From Betaproteobacteria bacterium (lineage in GTDB: Bacteria > Pseudomonadota > Gammaproteobacteria > Burkholderiales > Rhodocyclaceae), in NCBI GenBank assembly GCA_020047725.1, contig JAIFNM010000038.1, forward strand, positions 1 to 15,588: a stretch of DNA of 15,588 bases, given 5' to 3'. Below, piece after piece: positions 1-8,035 of this stretch. The notes beneath the pieces were generated by a model. The model had not been told where the DNA came from and did not search any database. It saw only the letters and a program-made list of their open reading frames with translations. Positions within the stretch are counted from its first letter, which is position 1, and each line of letters opens with the position of its first letter. The position numbers and the translations under genes were made by a program.

Positions 1-122
1 TTTCCAACCATGTGATCTTCCTGCATCAGGGGCGCATCGAGGAAGAAGGCCATCCGTCCGAAGTGTTCGCGAATCCGAAGAGCGAACGTCTACAGCAGTT
101 TCTATCGGGCTCGCTGAAGTAG
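1..122 (+). CDS. hisP: HisP-type amino-acid ABC transporter ATPase, C-terminal end (partial)
   Basis: Only the last 39 codons are present; the reading frame starts at base 3 and stops with TAG at 120-122. The tail contains HVIFLHQGRIEEEG, VFANP and RLQQFLSGSLK. This is the distal end of the nucleotide-binding subunit of polar amino-acid importers and closely resembles what I recall of the HisP C-terminus (histidine/lysine/arginine/ornithine uptake). The Walker A, signature and Walker B motifs lie outside the window, so activity cannot be judged. The protein would sit on the cytoplasmic face of the membrane with two permease subunits and work with a periplasmic binding protein. The paralogues GlnQ and ArtP have related tails, so the subfamily call is firmer than the exact substrate. 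No clear terminator follows. Confidence 0.85.
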   Translation, partial: SNHVIFLHQGRIEEEGHPSEVFANPKSERLQQFLSGSLK

Positions 123-165
123 CCTACCGCGGAAAGGCCGTCGCTAGGGCGTCTGCACGGCATCG

Positions 166-212
166 TGCTGTAGAACGCCGATTCATGCGGCTTCCAGAGG
201 CATTGCCCGGCG
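166..212 (+). repeat. Interspersed repeat, copy A
   Basis: Bases 166-204 match 6902-6940 with 38 of 39 identical, and similarity fades over the next 8 bases. The core includes GATTCATGCGGCTTCC. A more diverged, same-strand copy lies at 8002-8035. All three copies are intergenic. No coding function is apparent; a dispersed non-coding repeat family is the simplest reading. Confidence 0.75.
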
Positions 213-236
213 CGGTGCCGTAGATCCAGTTCGTAG

Positions 237-262
237 GTTGGGCTGAGTTTACGAAGCCCAAC
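237..262. repeat. REP-like palindromic hairpin
   Basis: GTTGGGCT (237-244) and AGCCCAAC (255-262) form perfect 8-bp arms around a 10-base loop. The surrounding GTAGGTTGGGCT...AAGCCCAAC wording is a common dispersed palindrome of beta- and gammaproteobacterial genomes (from memory). It lies about 115 bp after the ABC gene stop. There is no T-run, so a terminator role is not supported. Confidence 0.6.
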
Positions 263-344
263 ATCGGCGACGGATGTCGGGCATGCTCTGGCCGCGCCAG
301 TCACAATGCGGCTAAATGCTCGCCCGCGCGTAATTACTCAGCTA

Positions 345-467
345 ACCGCTTTCAACACAGAGTGCACAGAGACACAGAGTTCACAGAGAAATCAAAATCC
401 TTCGAATTCTTGGTCTCTGTGTTCTCTGTGTTCTCTGTGTCTCCGTGATCTCTGTGTTGAAAGCGGT
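345..467. repeat. 123-bp inverted repeat made of CACAGAG units
   Basis: The two ends are a perfect 18-bp inverted repeat, ACCGCTTTCAACACAGAG at 345-362 and its complement at 450-467. Inside, the left arm carries four CACAGAG units spaced 8-9 bases apart. The right arm carries five units on the opposite strand, one of them altered to CACGGAG. A central AT-rich segment of about 25 bases separates the arms. The structure could fold into a long imperfect hairpin. Similar CACAGAG-rich repeats occur in many proteobacterial genomes. There is no transposase and no visible target-site duplication. Confidence 0.8.
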
Positions 468-597
468 GTGGTTCACTATCCGGCACTCACCTGCCAGTAG
501 TTATGCCAGCGCAACTTTTGCGGAGTAAGATTATCAGGAACGAATAAAACAGGCGCTCCTGGCCGTAATGGCGTCGCTGATCAAGGAAATAAACCAC

Positions 598-1241
598 ATG
601 GTTTCGCCTGTCCGCGCAAGATATTCTCTGAAAACCCGGATCACTCTGGCCACGCTGGCGATTTTCCTGATCAGTCTCTGGGCACTTTCGGTTTACGCCA
701 GTCGGATGTTGCGCCAGGATATGGAGCGCCTGTTAGGAGAGCAGCAGTATTCGACGGCGTCCATTTTAGCCAATCAGGTTAACAGCGAACTTGAACTCCG
801 GCTCGAGGCCCTGAAAAACCGCGCAATCTATGCAGAAGGGCCCGGCCGCCATGCAGGCCATGCTGGAGAGCAAGACGGTTCTGCAGATGCTGTTCAACGC
901 CGGACTGAACGTCTTTGATCTAAACGCTACGGTAATTGGCGATTTCCCGTTATCGGGCGGACGGATCGGCCTCAACTTCATGGACAACGAGACGATCGCC
1001 GCCGCGCTCAGGGAGGGCAAATCAGCGGTGAGCCGGCCGACCCTGGGCAAAGTGCTGAAAAGCCCGGTTTTCGGGATGACGGTACCGATCCGCAACGAAC
1101 AAGGGCAAGTGATCGGGGCGCTCTCGGGAGTCACCAATCTGGGGACAGGTCACCGAAGGTCGCTACGGGAAAACCGGCGGTTATATTCTCATCGCTCGGC
1201 AGCATCGGCTGATTGTCACGGCGACCGATAAGGGGCGCATC
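598..1241 (+). pseudogene. Sensor half of hybrid histidine kinase, broken by two frameshifts
   Basis: The likely start is ATG 598, preceded by AAGGA at 583-587; ATG 568 has no visible Shine-Dalgarno. The protein begins with one membrane helix (about residues 14-35) and then an extracellular dCache-like region. Reading shifts frame near 811-830, continues through a recognisable sensor segment (NFMDNETIAAALREGK, PVFGMTVPIRNEQGQVIGAL), and shifts again near 1139-1146. There the conserved Cache wording jumps from GVTNLG to QVTEGRYGKTGGYIL, as if about 17 bases were lost; the size is inferred from family sequences I remember. The frame then continues into the open kinase part at 1242. Either the gene is decaying or the assembly has two errors. 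If intact, it would be a periplasm-sensing hybrid kinase. Confidence 0.75.
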
Positions 1242-3305
1242 ATGAACTCGCTGCTCGCCCCCAGCATGAACCCGGCCGTTGATCGCTACCAGCAGGGCTA
1301 CGAGGGCTCAGCTATTTACGTCAATACGCGCGGTGTCGAAGTGCTGACCTCGGCCAAGGGAATTCCCGTGGCGGATTGGTACATCGTAGTCTCGCTGCCC
1401 ACCGCCGAAGCGTTCGCCCCGATTCGCTCCATGCAAGAGCACATGCTGCTGGCCACGCTGTTGCTCACCCTGCTGGCAACCGGTCTGACCTGGTGGATAC
1501 TCAGGCGCCAACTGGCGCCGTTGCTGAACACCGCGCGGACACTGGCCACCATGTCGGAATCCAGCACGCCCCCGCAAGCCTTGCCGATCAGGCGACCCGA
1601 CGAGATTGGCCAACTGATCGCCGGCTTCAATCGGCTATTGGACTCCCTGGGGCAACAGAAGAGCGCGTTGCGCGAAAGCGAGGCGCGTTTCCGCCTGTTG
1701 ATGGAGGACATTCCGAACGTCGCGGTTCAAGGGTACACGTTGCAGGGTACGGTGATCTTCTGGAACCGCGCTTCGGAGCTTCTGTACGGCTACAGCAAGG
1801 CCGAGGCTTTGGGCGGAGATCTGTTCGAACTCATAATCCCGCCCGAAATGAAGGATGGCGTTCGCGGCGCGATGCAAGCCATGAAGCAAACGGGCGAGCC
1901 GATTCCGGCTGGCGAATTGTTGCTGCAACGCAAGGACGGTTCCCCGGTGCCCGTCTTCTCCAGCCATGCCGTGACGCATGACCATGGCGGCGTGCCGGAA
2001 CTGTTCTGTCTGGACATTGATCTGAGCGCGCGCAAACACGCCGAAGCGGAACTCGAACAACACCGCCATCACCTCGAAGAGCTCGTACGTTCCCGTACCA
2101 TTGAACTCGAGCAGGCGAGAAACGCCGCCGAATCGGCCAACCTCGCCAAGAGTGCTTTCCTGGCTAACATGAGCCACGAAATCCGCACGCCGATGAACGC
2201 CATCCTGGGCATGGCCCACATCCTGCGGCGCGGTGACGTAACGCCGGCGCAAGCCGAGCGGCTGCAGCAGATCGACACGGCCGGCAAGCACCTGCTGGCG
2301 CTCATCAACGACATCCTCGACCTCTCGAAGATCGAGGCCGGCAAATTCGTTCTGGAGGATGCGCCGCTCGCGATTGATAGCGTGCTCGAGAATGTCCGCT
2401 CGATCCTGAGCGAGCGCGCCCGTGCCAAGGGCATCAAGCTGCAGGTCGAGCATGGCGTTTTCCCGCCGGATCTTTACGGCGACGCCACACGCCTGCAACA
2501 GGCGCTGCTCAACTACGCCACCAACGCCATCAAGTTCACCGAACAGGGCTGCGTAACGCTGCGTGCCGTAGCGCAAGACAAGACCGCTGACGCGGTTGTG
2601 GTGCGCTTCGAAGTTCAGGATTCAGGCATTGGCATTGCCGCTGAAGCGCTGTCACGATTGTTCAGCACCTTCGAACAGGCCGACAACTCGACCACGCGAA
2701 AATATGGCGGCACCGGGCTTGGCCTGGCCATTACGCGGCGGCTGGCCGAGATGATGGATGGAGATGTCGGTGTCGACACGACGCCGGGCGTCGGCAGCAC
2801 CTTCTGGTTCACGGCGCGCCTGGCCCGTAAAGAAGCCCTGGAATTAATCCTGCCCTCTGACGGGACTGACGGGGTTGACGATAACGAGCGGCTCATCGGC
2901 CGGCGCTATCGCGGCTGCCGCGTCCTGCTCGTCGACGATGAACCGATAAACCTGGACATCACCCGCTTTCTCCTCGAAGAATGCGGGCTACTGGTCGATA
3001 CGGCCGAGGACGGTGTCGGAGCCGTCCGCCAGGTCAGGAGCGCGGACTATGCACTCATTCTGATGGACATGCAGATGCCGGTACTGGACGGCGTGGAGGC
3101 GACGCGCCAGATCCGCCAGATCCCCGGTTACCTGAAAATACCGATCGTGGCCATGACCGCCAATGCCTTCGCCGAAGACAAGGCCCGCTGCCTCGAAGCC
3201 GGCATGAACGGCTTTTTGATCAAACCCATCGATCCTGACCGAGTCTTCAGCACGGTGCTCTACTGGCTGGAACGCGATCATCGCGGCTCAGAAGCGAACA
3301 ACTAG
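1242..3305 (+). CDS. Hybrid histidine kinase, open part (HAMP-PAS-HisKA-HATPase-REC)
   Basis: This open frame of 687 codons is the downstream part of the kinase whose sensor half is frameshifted. From ATG 1242 it has the end of the Cache domain (1-60), a membrane helix (67-87), HAMP (88-140), PAS (145-262) and a coiled linker. HisKA follows with the phosphorylatable His312 in SHEIRTP, then HATPase with N-box near Asn424, DSGIGI at 460-465 and GGTGLGL at 489-495. A receiver (about 560-680) has VDDEP acidic residues and phospho-acceptor Asp609. All catalytic motifs are intact. AAGGGG at 1230-1235 sits six bases before ATG 1242, so reinitiation is conceivable, although the product would lack the N-terminal anchor and most of the sensor. 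Nineteen bases separate it from the next kinase. No HPt protein or output regulator is adjacent. Confidence 0.85.
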   Translation: MNSLLAPSMNPAVDRYQQGYEGSAIYVNTRGVEVLTSAKGIPVADWYIVVSLPTAEAFAPIRSMQEHMLLATLLLTLLATGLTWWILRRQLAPLLNTARTLATMSESSTPPQALPIRRPDEIGQLIAGFNRLLDSLGQQKSALRESEARFRLLMEDIPNVAVQGYTLQGTVIFWNRASELLYGYSKAEALGGDLFELIIPPEMKDGVRGAMQAMKQTGEPIPAGELLLQRKDGSPVPVFSSHAVTHDHGGVPELFCLDIDLSARKHAEAELEQHRHHLEELVRSRTIELEQARNAAESANLAKSAFLANMSHEIRTPMNAILGMAHILRRGDVTPAQAERLQQIDTAGKHLLALINDILDLSKIEAGKFVLEDAPLAIDSVLENVRSILSERARAKGIKLQVEHGVFPPDLYGDATRLQQALLNYATNAIKFTEQGCVTLRAVAQDKTADAVVVRFEVQDSGIGIAAEALSRLFSTFEQADNSTTRKYGGTGLGLAITRRLAEMMDGDVGVDTTPGVGSTFWFTARLARKEALELILPSDGTDGVDDNERLIGRRYRGCRVLLVDDEPINLDITRFLLEECGLLVDTAEDGVGAVRQVRSADYALILMDMQMPVLDGVEATRQIRQIPGYLKIPIVAMTANAFAEDKARCLEAGMNGFLIKPIDPDRVFSTVLYWLERDHRGSEANN

Positions 3306-3324
3306 AAACTTCAGCGGAATCTCC

Positions 3325-6300
3325 ATGACCGATCTCTTGCGCAAGCGCCTGCTGCACTTCATTTTCATCCTGTTGTCAGCCGTGTGCGGCACAGGGCTGG
3401 CTTCGGAGGCAACTACCCCTGTCCTCGCCACGAAAACTCTGGACAAGCAGGCGCTGATTCTGGTCTCGGTCGCCTTCGGCGGACCGGGAATTGATCAATA
3501 CGTTGCCGCTCTCAATGCAGGCCTCAAGAAAGGGGGCATGAAGAGCACCGACATCCACATCGAGTACCTCGACCTCCCGCACACCGCGCGTGATTTGCGA
3601 GCGCCTCTGGCCGCCCTGCTCAAGGAAAAGTATCGCGACGTGGATTTCGACCTCGTCTTTTGCGTCCAGCAACCGGCGCTCGATTTTCTGCTCAGCGACG
3701 CTTCGGGGCTGGCACCACGGGCAACGGTGCTGAGCGCCTACGCGCAACTGCCGGCGGGCACAAACACCAGTGATCGGCAGTTTGTTTTTCAGACCACGCG
3801 GCTGGACTATCGCGGCACCCTGCAGCGGGCGCTCGATCTCTTTCCGCGCACCGAGCGCCTGATCGTGATCCAGGGCAACAGCGAGCTCGAGCGGTCGCGC
3901 CAGACCAATATCCGTGACGACCTTGCGCCGTGGCAGGGCAAGCTCCAGATCGAAGATACCAGCGCCCTGAGTTTTGACGAGATTGACGCCAGACTGTCGT
4001 CGGTTCCGGAAAACACCATCATCATGGGCGTTGGCATCCTGCAGGATGCCAAAGGCAACATCTTTCTGCCCAACGAATCGTATGCGCGAATTATCAAATT
4101 CGCCAAAGCGCCGGCCTTTGTGCTTTACGACACGACCATCGGCACCGGTTTTGTCGGCGGCATGGTGACGCGGATTGCCAATGACGCGGCTCAGCTGTCG
4201 TCGATGGCCATTGATCTGTTGCGCGGCACGACCCGGCTGAGCGAAGCGGTGAGCTTCACTTCAAACCCGAGCACGGCGATGTTCGACTGGCAGCAGCTCA
4301 AGCGCTGGGGGGCGGACCCCGGCGTCTTGCCGGGTGCTACGGTATTCGTCAATCGACCGTTGTCGCCATGGACTCAGTTCAGTCACTACATCATTGCCGG
4401 CGGCCTGCTCATCGCGCTGCTCACGACGCTGGTGATTGCGCTGATTGTTCAAAACCGTCATCGACGCATCGCTGAACAACGCGCTCGCCTGCTCATCGAG
4501 CAGGCACCGGAAGCCATTCTGGTACTCGACGTCGATACTAAGCGTGTTATCGATGCCAATCCCAGCGCAGAAAGTCTCTTTGGCTGTTCCCGGGAGGAAC
4601 TCCTGGGCGGCAACCTCGGTCGCTTCTATACGCCAGCACAACCGGACGGACGACCCTGGGAAGAGAGTCGTGCGGATAACATCGAGCGGGCCATGGCCGG
4701 CGAAACCATCCGCGTTGAACGTGCCATTCGAACCTTTGACCAGCGCGATCTGCTTTGCGTCGTGAGTCTGGTTCGAATACCGTACCTGCATCGCAAACTG
4801 CTGCGCGCCAGCCTCATTGACGTAACGCAACAGAAGCAGGCCGAAGAGGCCCTGCGAAGCAGCCTGGAAAGGCTCAGCCGGGTTCTGGCGACGACGAAGG
4901 ATGGTTTCTGGCGAACCGATACCCGGGGCCGTCTGCTTGACGTCAACGAAACCTATTGCCAACAGTCCGGCTATACGCGTGACGAGTTGCTGACGATGAG
5001 TGTCGCCAATCTGAAGGCGAACGGCAGCGTTGCGGAGATTACGGAACACATCCGGCAGCTCATTGAACACGGCAGCAGTATTTTTGAATCGACGCATCGC
5101 CGCAAGGACGGGTCAGTCTGGCAGGTAGAGGTGAGCTCGACTTACAGCGCCTCCGGAGAAGAGATCTTCGCCTTCCTGCGCGACATCTCCGAGCGCAAGC
5201 GAGCGGACGACGCGCTGCGCCAGAGCGAGGCCAATAACCGTGGACTGATCAGTGCCATCCCCGATCTGATCTTCAAGAACCATCGCGATGGCGAATACCT
5301 CGCTGTCCATGTGTCGGATCCGAGCTTGCTCATTGCACCGCCCGAGGCCTTTCTCCATCGAAAGGCATCGGATCTGCTGCCCGAGCCGATTGCAGCTCAG
5401 TTCATGAAGGCCTTTGCCGAGGCCATCGACTCGGACGAACCACAGGTGCTGACCTATGCCCTGCCCATCAATGGTCGCGAGATGCACTTCGAGGCCCGCT
5501 TTGTGCATTCGACCGGTGATGAAGTCATTTCCATTATCCGGGACATCACCGAACGCAAACACGCCGAAGCCGAACTCGACCAGCACCGCCATCACCTGGA
5601 AGAACTGGTTGCCTCACGTACCGCCGAACTGGCGCAGGCCAGAGATGCTGCCGAATCGGCGAGCATCGCCAAGAGCGCTTTCCTGGCCAACATGAGTCAC
5701 GAGATTCGCACGCCGATGAACGCTATCATGGGCATGACCAGCATCCTGCAGCGCAGTGGCGTCACCCCATTGCAGACGGAGCGGCTGGCGAAGATCGACA
5801 CTGCTTGCAAGCACCTGCTCAACCTGATCAACAGCATCCTCGATCTGTCCAAGATCGAAGCCGGTAAATTCGTTCTGGAGGACGCGCCAGTCACGGTGGC
5901 CGACCTGCTGAAGAATGTCCGCACGATACTGGCCGAACGGGCGCAGGCCAAAGGCATCAAGATGCTGGTCGAGACCACCGCGTTCCCGCCAAACTTGCAA
6001 GGCGATCCGACGCGCCTGCAGCAGGCGCTCCTCAACTACGCCACCAACGCCATCAAGTTCACCGAACGGGGGCGCGTCACGCTGCGCGCTCTCGCCTTGG
6101 AAGAGCGTGCCGAATCCATCGTCCTGCGTTTTGAAGTGCAGGATACCGGCATCGGCATCGCCGACGAAACGTTGCCCCGGCTGTTCAGCGCCTTCGAACA
6201 GGCCGACAACTCAACCACGCGCAAATACGGCGGCACCGGGCTGGGCCTGGCGATCACCCGGCGACTTGCCGAACTGATGGGCGGCGAAGTAGGCGTCACC

Positions 6301-6804
6301 AGCACACCGGGCATCGGCAGCACCTTCTGGTTCACCGTTCGCCTGCTCAAGAAAGCCGTGAGCGAAAAGACCGTGCCACCGATCATGGTGGTCGACGCCG
6401 AGCGCCTGATTGGCGAGCGGTACCGCGGCAGCCGGGTGCTCATCGTCGACGACGAACCGGTCAACATAGCCATCACTCAGTTTCTTCTCGAAGACACCGG
6501 ACTATTGGTCGATACCGCCGAGGACGGCATCCAGGCCATTCGCAAGGCGGGTGAAACAGCGTACGCACTTATTCTCATGGACATGCAGATGCCGCGTCTG
6601 AACGGCCTTGAGGCGACGCGACAAATACGCCAACTCCCTGGCTACCGTAATACGCCGATCCTGGCCATGACGGCCAACGCGTTTGCCGAGGACAAGGCAC
6701 AGTGCCTGGAGGCCGGGATGAACGACTTCCTGGTCAAGCCGATGGAGCCGGAGCGTACTTTCGAAAAACTGCTGGAGTGGCTGGAGAAAAGCCGGATCGT
6801 GTAG
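3325..6804 (+). CDS. Hybrid histidine kinase with solute-binding-like sensor and three PAS domains
   Basis: The predicted product is 1159 aa, intact. An N-terminal signal/anchor (about 8-26) leads into a 320-residue periplasmic region resembling the ABC-type substrate-binding family (ABC_sub_bind/TrpX-like), including the segments ALILVSVAFGGPG and NTIIMGVGILQDAKG. One membrane helix lies at about 355-378. Three PAS domains follow (about 391-505, 515-628, 634-752), then the KHAEAELDQHRHHLEEL linker and HisKA with His792. HATPase has DTGIGI and GGTGLGL, and the receiver (about 1037-1155) has phospho-acceptor Asp1086. It is probably cotranscribed with the broken kinase 19 bp upstream, whose last 400 residues are its close paralogue. 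The start has only a weak upstream AGCGGA. The ligand is unknown; no ABC permease or ATPase is nearby, so the periplasmic domain is probably a sensor rather than part of a transporter. The partner is unknown because no HPt or DNA-binding regulator is adjacent. Confidence 0.92.
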   Translation: MTDLLRKRLLHFIFILLSAVCGTGLASEATTPVLATKTLDKQALILVSVAFGGPGIDQYVAALNAGLKKGGMKSTDIHIEYLDLPHTARDLRAPLAALLKEKYRDVDFDLVFCVQQPALDFLLSDASGLAPRATVLSAYAQLPAGTNTSDRQFVFQTTRLDYRGTLQRALDLFPRTERLIVIQGNSELERSRQTNIRDDLAPWQGKLQIEDTSALSFDEIDARLSSVPENTIIMGVGILQDAKGNIFLPNESYARIIKFAKAPAFVLYDTTIGTGFVGGMVTRIANDAAQLSSMAIDLLRGTTRLSEAVSFTSNPSTAMFDWQQLKRWGADPGVLPGATVFVNRPLSPWTQFSHYIIAGGLLIALLTTLVIALIVQNRHRRIAEQRARLLIEQAPEAILVLDVDTKRVIDANPSAESLFGCSREELLGGNLGRFYTPAQPDGRPWEESRADNIERAMAGETIRVERAIRTFDQRDLLCVVSLVRIPYLHRKLLRASLIDVTQQKQAEEALRSSLERLSRVLATTKDGFWRTDTRGRLLDVNETYCQQSGYTRDELLTMSVANLKANGSVAEITEHIRQLIEHGSSIFESTHRRKDGSVWQVEVSSTYSASGEEIFAFLRDISERKRADDALRQSEANNRGLISAIPDLIFKNHRDGEYLAVHVSDPSLLIAPPEAFLHRKASDLLPEPIAAQFMKAFAEAIDSDEPQVLTYALPINGREMHFEARFVHSTGDEVISIIRDITERKHAEAELDQHRHHLEELVASRTAELAQARDAAESASIAKSAFLANMSHEIRTPMNAIMGMTSILQRSGVTPLQTERLAKIDTACKHLLNLINSILDLSKIEAGKFVLEDAPVTVADLLKNVRTILAERAQAKGIKMLVETTAFPPNLQGDPTRLQQALLNYATNAIKFTERGRVTLRALALEERAESIVLRFEVQDTGIGIADETLPRLFSAFEQADNSTTRKYGGTGLGLAITRRLAELMGGEVGVTSTPGIGSTFWFTVRLLKKAVSEKTVPPIMVVDAERLIGERYRGSRVLIVDDEPVNIAITQFLLEDTGLLVDTAEDGIQAIRKAGETAYALILMDMQMPRLNGLEATRQIRQLPGYRNTPILAMTANAFAEDKAQCLEAGMNDFLVKPMEPERTFEKLLEWLEKSRIV

Positions 6805-6816
6805 CGCGCAAAACCA

Positions 6817-6834
6817 GGGGTGCTCTGCAACCCC
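6817..6834 (+). terminator. Possible terminator hairpin after the kinase pair
   Basis: GGGGTGC and GCAACCCC pair with one bulged base around a three-base loop, 12 bases after the kinase stop codon. No T-run follows, so factor-independent termination is uncertain. A second inverted repeat lies downstream at 6859-6903. Confidence 0.35.
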
Positions 6835-6858
6835 CGCCAAATGGCGCTCTCGCCATGC

Positions 6859-6903
6859 CATGCCGCCCCGGTCAATATCTGCGCGGCTGTTCAGGGCGGC
6901 ATG
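6859..6903. repeat. 10-bp perfect inverted repeat bordering repeat copy B
   Basis: CATGCCGCCC (6859-6868) and GGGCGGCATG (6894-6903) are perfect complements around a 25-base loop. The right arm runs into repeat copy B at 6902, so the hairpin may belong to the repeat or serve as a transcript end. Confidence 0.5.
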
Positions 6904-6948
6904 CTGTAGAACGCCAATTCATGCGGCTTCCAGAGGCATTTCCAGGCG
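6902..6948 (+). repeat. Interspersed repeat, copy B
   Basis: Bases 6902-6940 match 166-204 at 38 of 39 positions, in the same orientation. It lies between the second kinase gene and the convergent uridine kinase gene. Beyond 6948 the two copies diverge. Confidence 0.75.
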
Positions 6949-7040
6949 AAGAGGGTCACCCTGCTTGTCTTGGGTCCTGATCGAGTCTGGTCCATTTTTG
7001 CTTTGGTGGAAGTGGACGTTGGCCAGAGGTATCTCCCGGA

Positions 7041-7673
7041 TCAGACCGCCAGCACGCCAAGAACATGGTGGAACAGCATTTCCAGCGCCCGTTCGTTCTC
7101 AACACCCGTCGGCACAATCAGATCCGCCCAGCGTTTGCTTGGCTCGACGAACTCCAGATGCATGGGGCGGACGGATTCCAGATACTGCTGGATGACGCTG
7201 TCCAGGGTGCGCCCGCGCTCCAGCGTGTCTCGCTGGAGGCGACGCAGGATGCGAATATCCGCGTCTGTATCGACGAAGATCTTCACATCCAGCTGGTCGC
7301 GGAGTTCGGGTAGCGCGAAGAGCAGCAGTCCCTCCAGCACCACGACGCGCCCCGGCTGCACGGCCTCGCTCCAGCCAACGCGATCACTGGTCGAGAAATC
7401 ATAGATGGGCTTCCGGATCGGCTGGCTGCGCTTCAGGCCCGTCAAATGCGAAGCCATCAGCTCGAGGTCGAAGGCGTGAGGGTGATCCCAGTTGATGGGG
7501 CGTTCACCGAAGCGTCCGCGGACCACTTCCAGAGGCGCGTAGTAGGCGTCCATGTCGAGCAGAAGCGTTTCGACCTGGGCCAGGCCCAGGCGCCGAATCA
7601 GTTCCTGGGCGACGGAGGTCTTGCCGCTCCCGCTGCCGCCGACGATGCCGATGAGTAGCGGCTTTTCCGTCAT
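7041..7673 (-). CDS. udk: Uridine kinase
   Basis: The predicted product is 210 aa, close to the usual length of bacterial Udk. It phosphorylates uridine and cytidine to UMP and CMP in cytoplasmic pyrimidine salvage. The start at 7673 is set by a GGAGGT Shine-Dalgarno at 7679-7684, five bases upstream; a longer frame to 7718 is not needed. Visible features are the P-loop GGSGSGKT at residues 12-19, the LLLDMDAYY acidic segment, INWDHPHAFD (the nucleoside-binding motif of the family), IFVDTDADIRILRR and a late FVEPSKRWADLIVP motif, all in the expected order. It is monocistronic here, convergent with the kinase pair and divergent from the permease operon. Phosphoribulokinase-like paralogues are larger and less similar. 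Nothing in the context links it to the signalling genes. Confidence 0.93.
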   Translation of the reverse strand: MTEKPLLIGIVGGSGSGKTSVAQELIRRLGLAQVETLLLDMDAYYAPLEVVRGRFGERPINWDHPHAFDLELMASHLTGLKRSQPIRKPIYDFSTSDRVGWSEAVQPGRVVVLEGLLLFALPELRDQLDVKIFVDTDADIRILRRLQRDTLERGRTLDSVIQQYLESVRPMHLEFVEPSKRWADLIVPTGVENERALEMLFHHVLGVLAV

Positions 7674-7803
7674 GTGGTACCTCCGCTTGCGCGTTTCTTT
7701 AACCGGTGCCCGGAACACTGCCGGCGCACCCCTGCTTGAACCCGTGCGCTCGGCGACGGGAGGCTACATAAACGGAAGTCGATCATGGGTATGCTGTGGG
7801 TAA

Positions 7804-7863
7804 GGAAAGTTGGAAAGTTGGAAAGGGGAAAGGGGAAAGAGGAAAGAGGAAAGAGGAAAGAGG
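7804..7863 (+). repeat. Short tandem array, GGAAAGN heptamers/octamers
   Basis: Two GGAAAGTT octamers, two GGAAAGG heptamers and four GGAAAGA heptamers follow one another without interruption, ending in GG. The unit changes stepwise along the array, which fits slippage with drift. It lies 131 bp upstream of the udk start codon. Confidence 0.9.
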
Positions 7864-8001
7864 CCTCGGTCGAATTTTTCGGGGGTGGCAATGCAGGGGG
7901 CGTCGCGCATTGTGCCGGACCCATTGTAACGGTCAGGACGAGCGGCATACAAATACATGGTCAGGACTGGCCGTCGACAGGGTGTCTTCACAGTGCCCTC
8001 G

Positions 8002-8035
8002 CGTAGACCGCCATTTCATGCGGGTTGCAGGGCAT
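8002..8035 (+). repeat. Interspersed repeat, diverged copy C
   Basis: CGTAGACCGCC, TTCATGCGG and GGCAT align with copies A and B in the same order and orientation, with several substitutions and one single-base gap (about three quarters identical by eye). It lies about 100 bp before the permease start. Confidence 0.5.

Larger units (their letters stand above)
123..597. other. Repeat-rich intergenic region without a convincing gene
   Basis: This stretch separates the ABC ATPase from the first hybrid kinase. It holds three repeats listed separately: an interspersed repeat copy at 166-204, a REP-like hairpin at 237-262 and a large CACAGAG inverted repeat at 345-467. Open frames here (for example 306-500 plus and 26-304 minus) run through repeats or the ABC gene, have no ribosome binding site and give unrecognisable protein. 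I see no promoter I would defend for the downstream kinase genes. Confidence 0.7.

Noticed and set aside
345..467. Insertion sequence remnant
   Set aside because: It has inverted ends but no transposase coding sequence and no target-site duplication; the internal CACAGAG units explain the structure.
306..500. Small open frame on the plus strand upstream of the kinases
   Set aside because: It runs straight through the CACAGAG inverted repeat, giving the repetitive peptide SLCSLCSLCLRDLCVE, with no ribosome binding site.
7804..7863. CRISPR-like array
   Set aside because: The units are contiguous 7-8-mers without spacers, so it is a simple tandem repeat.
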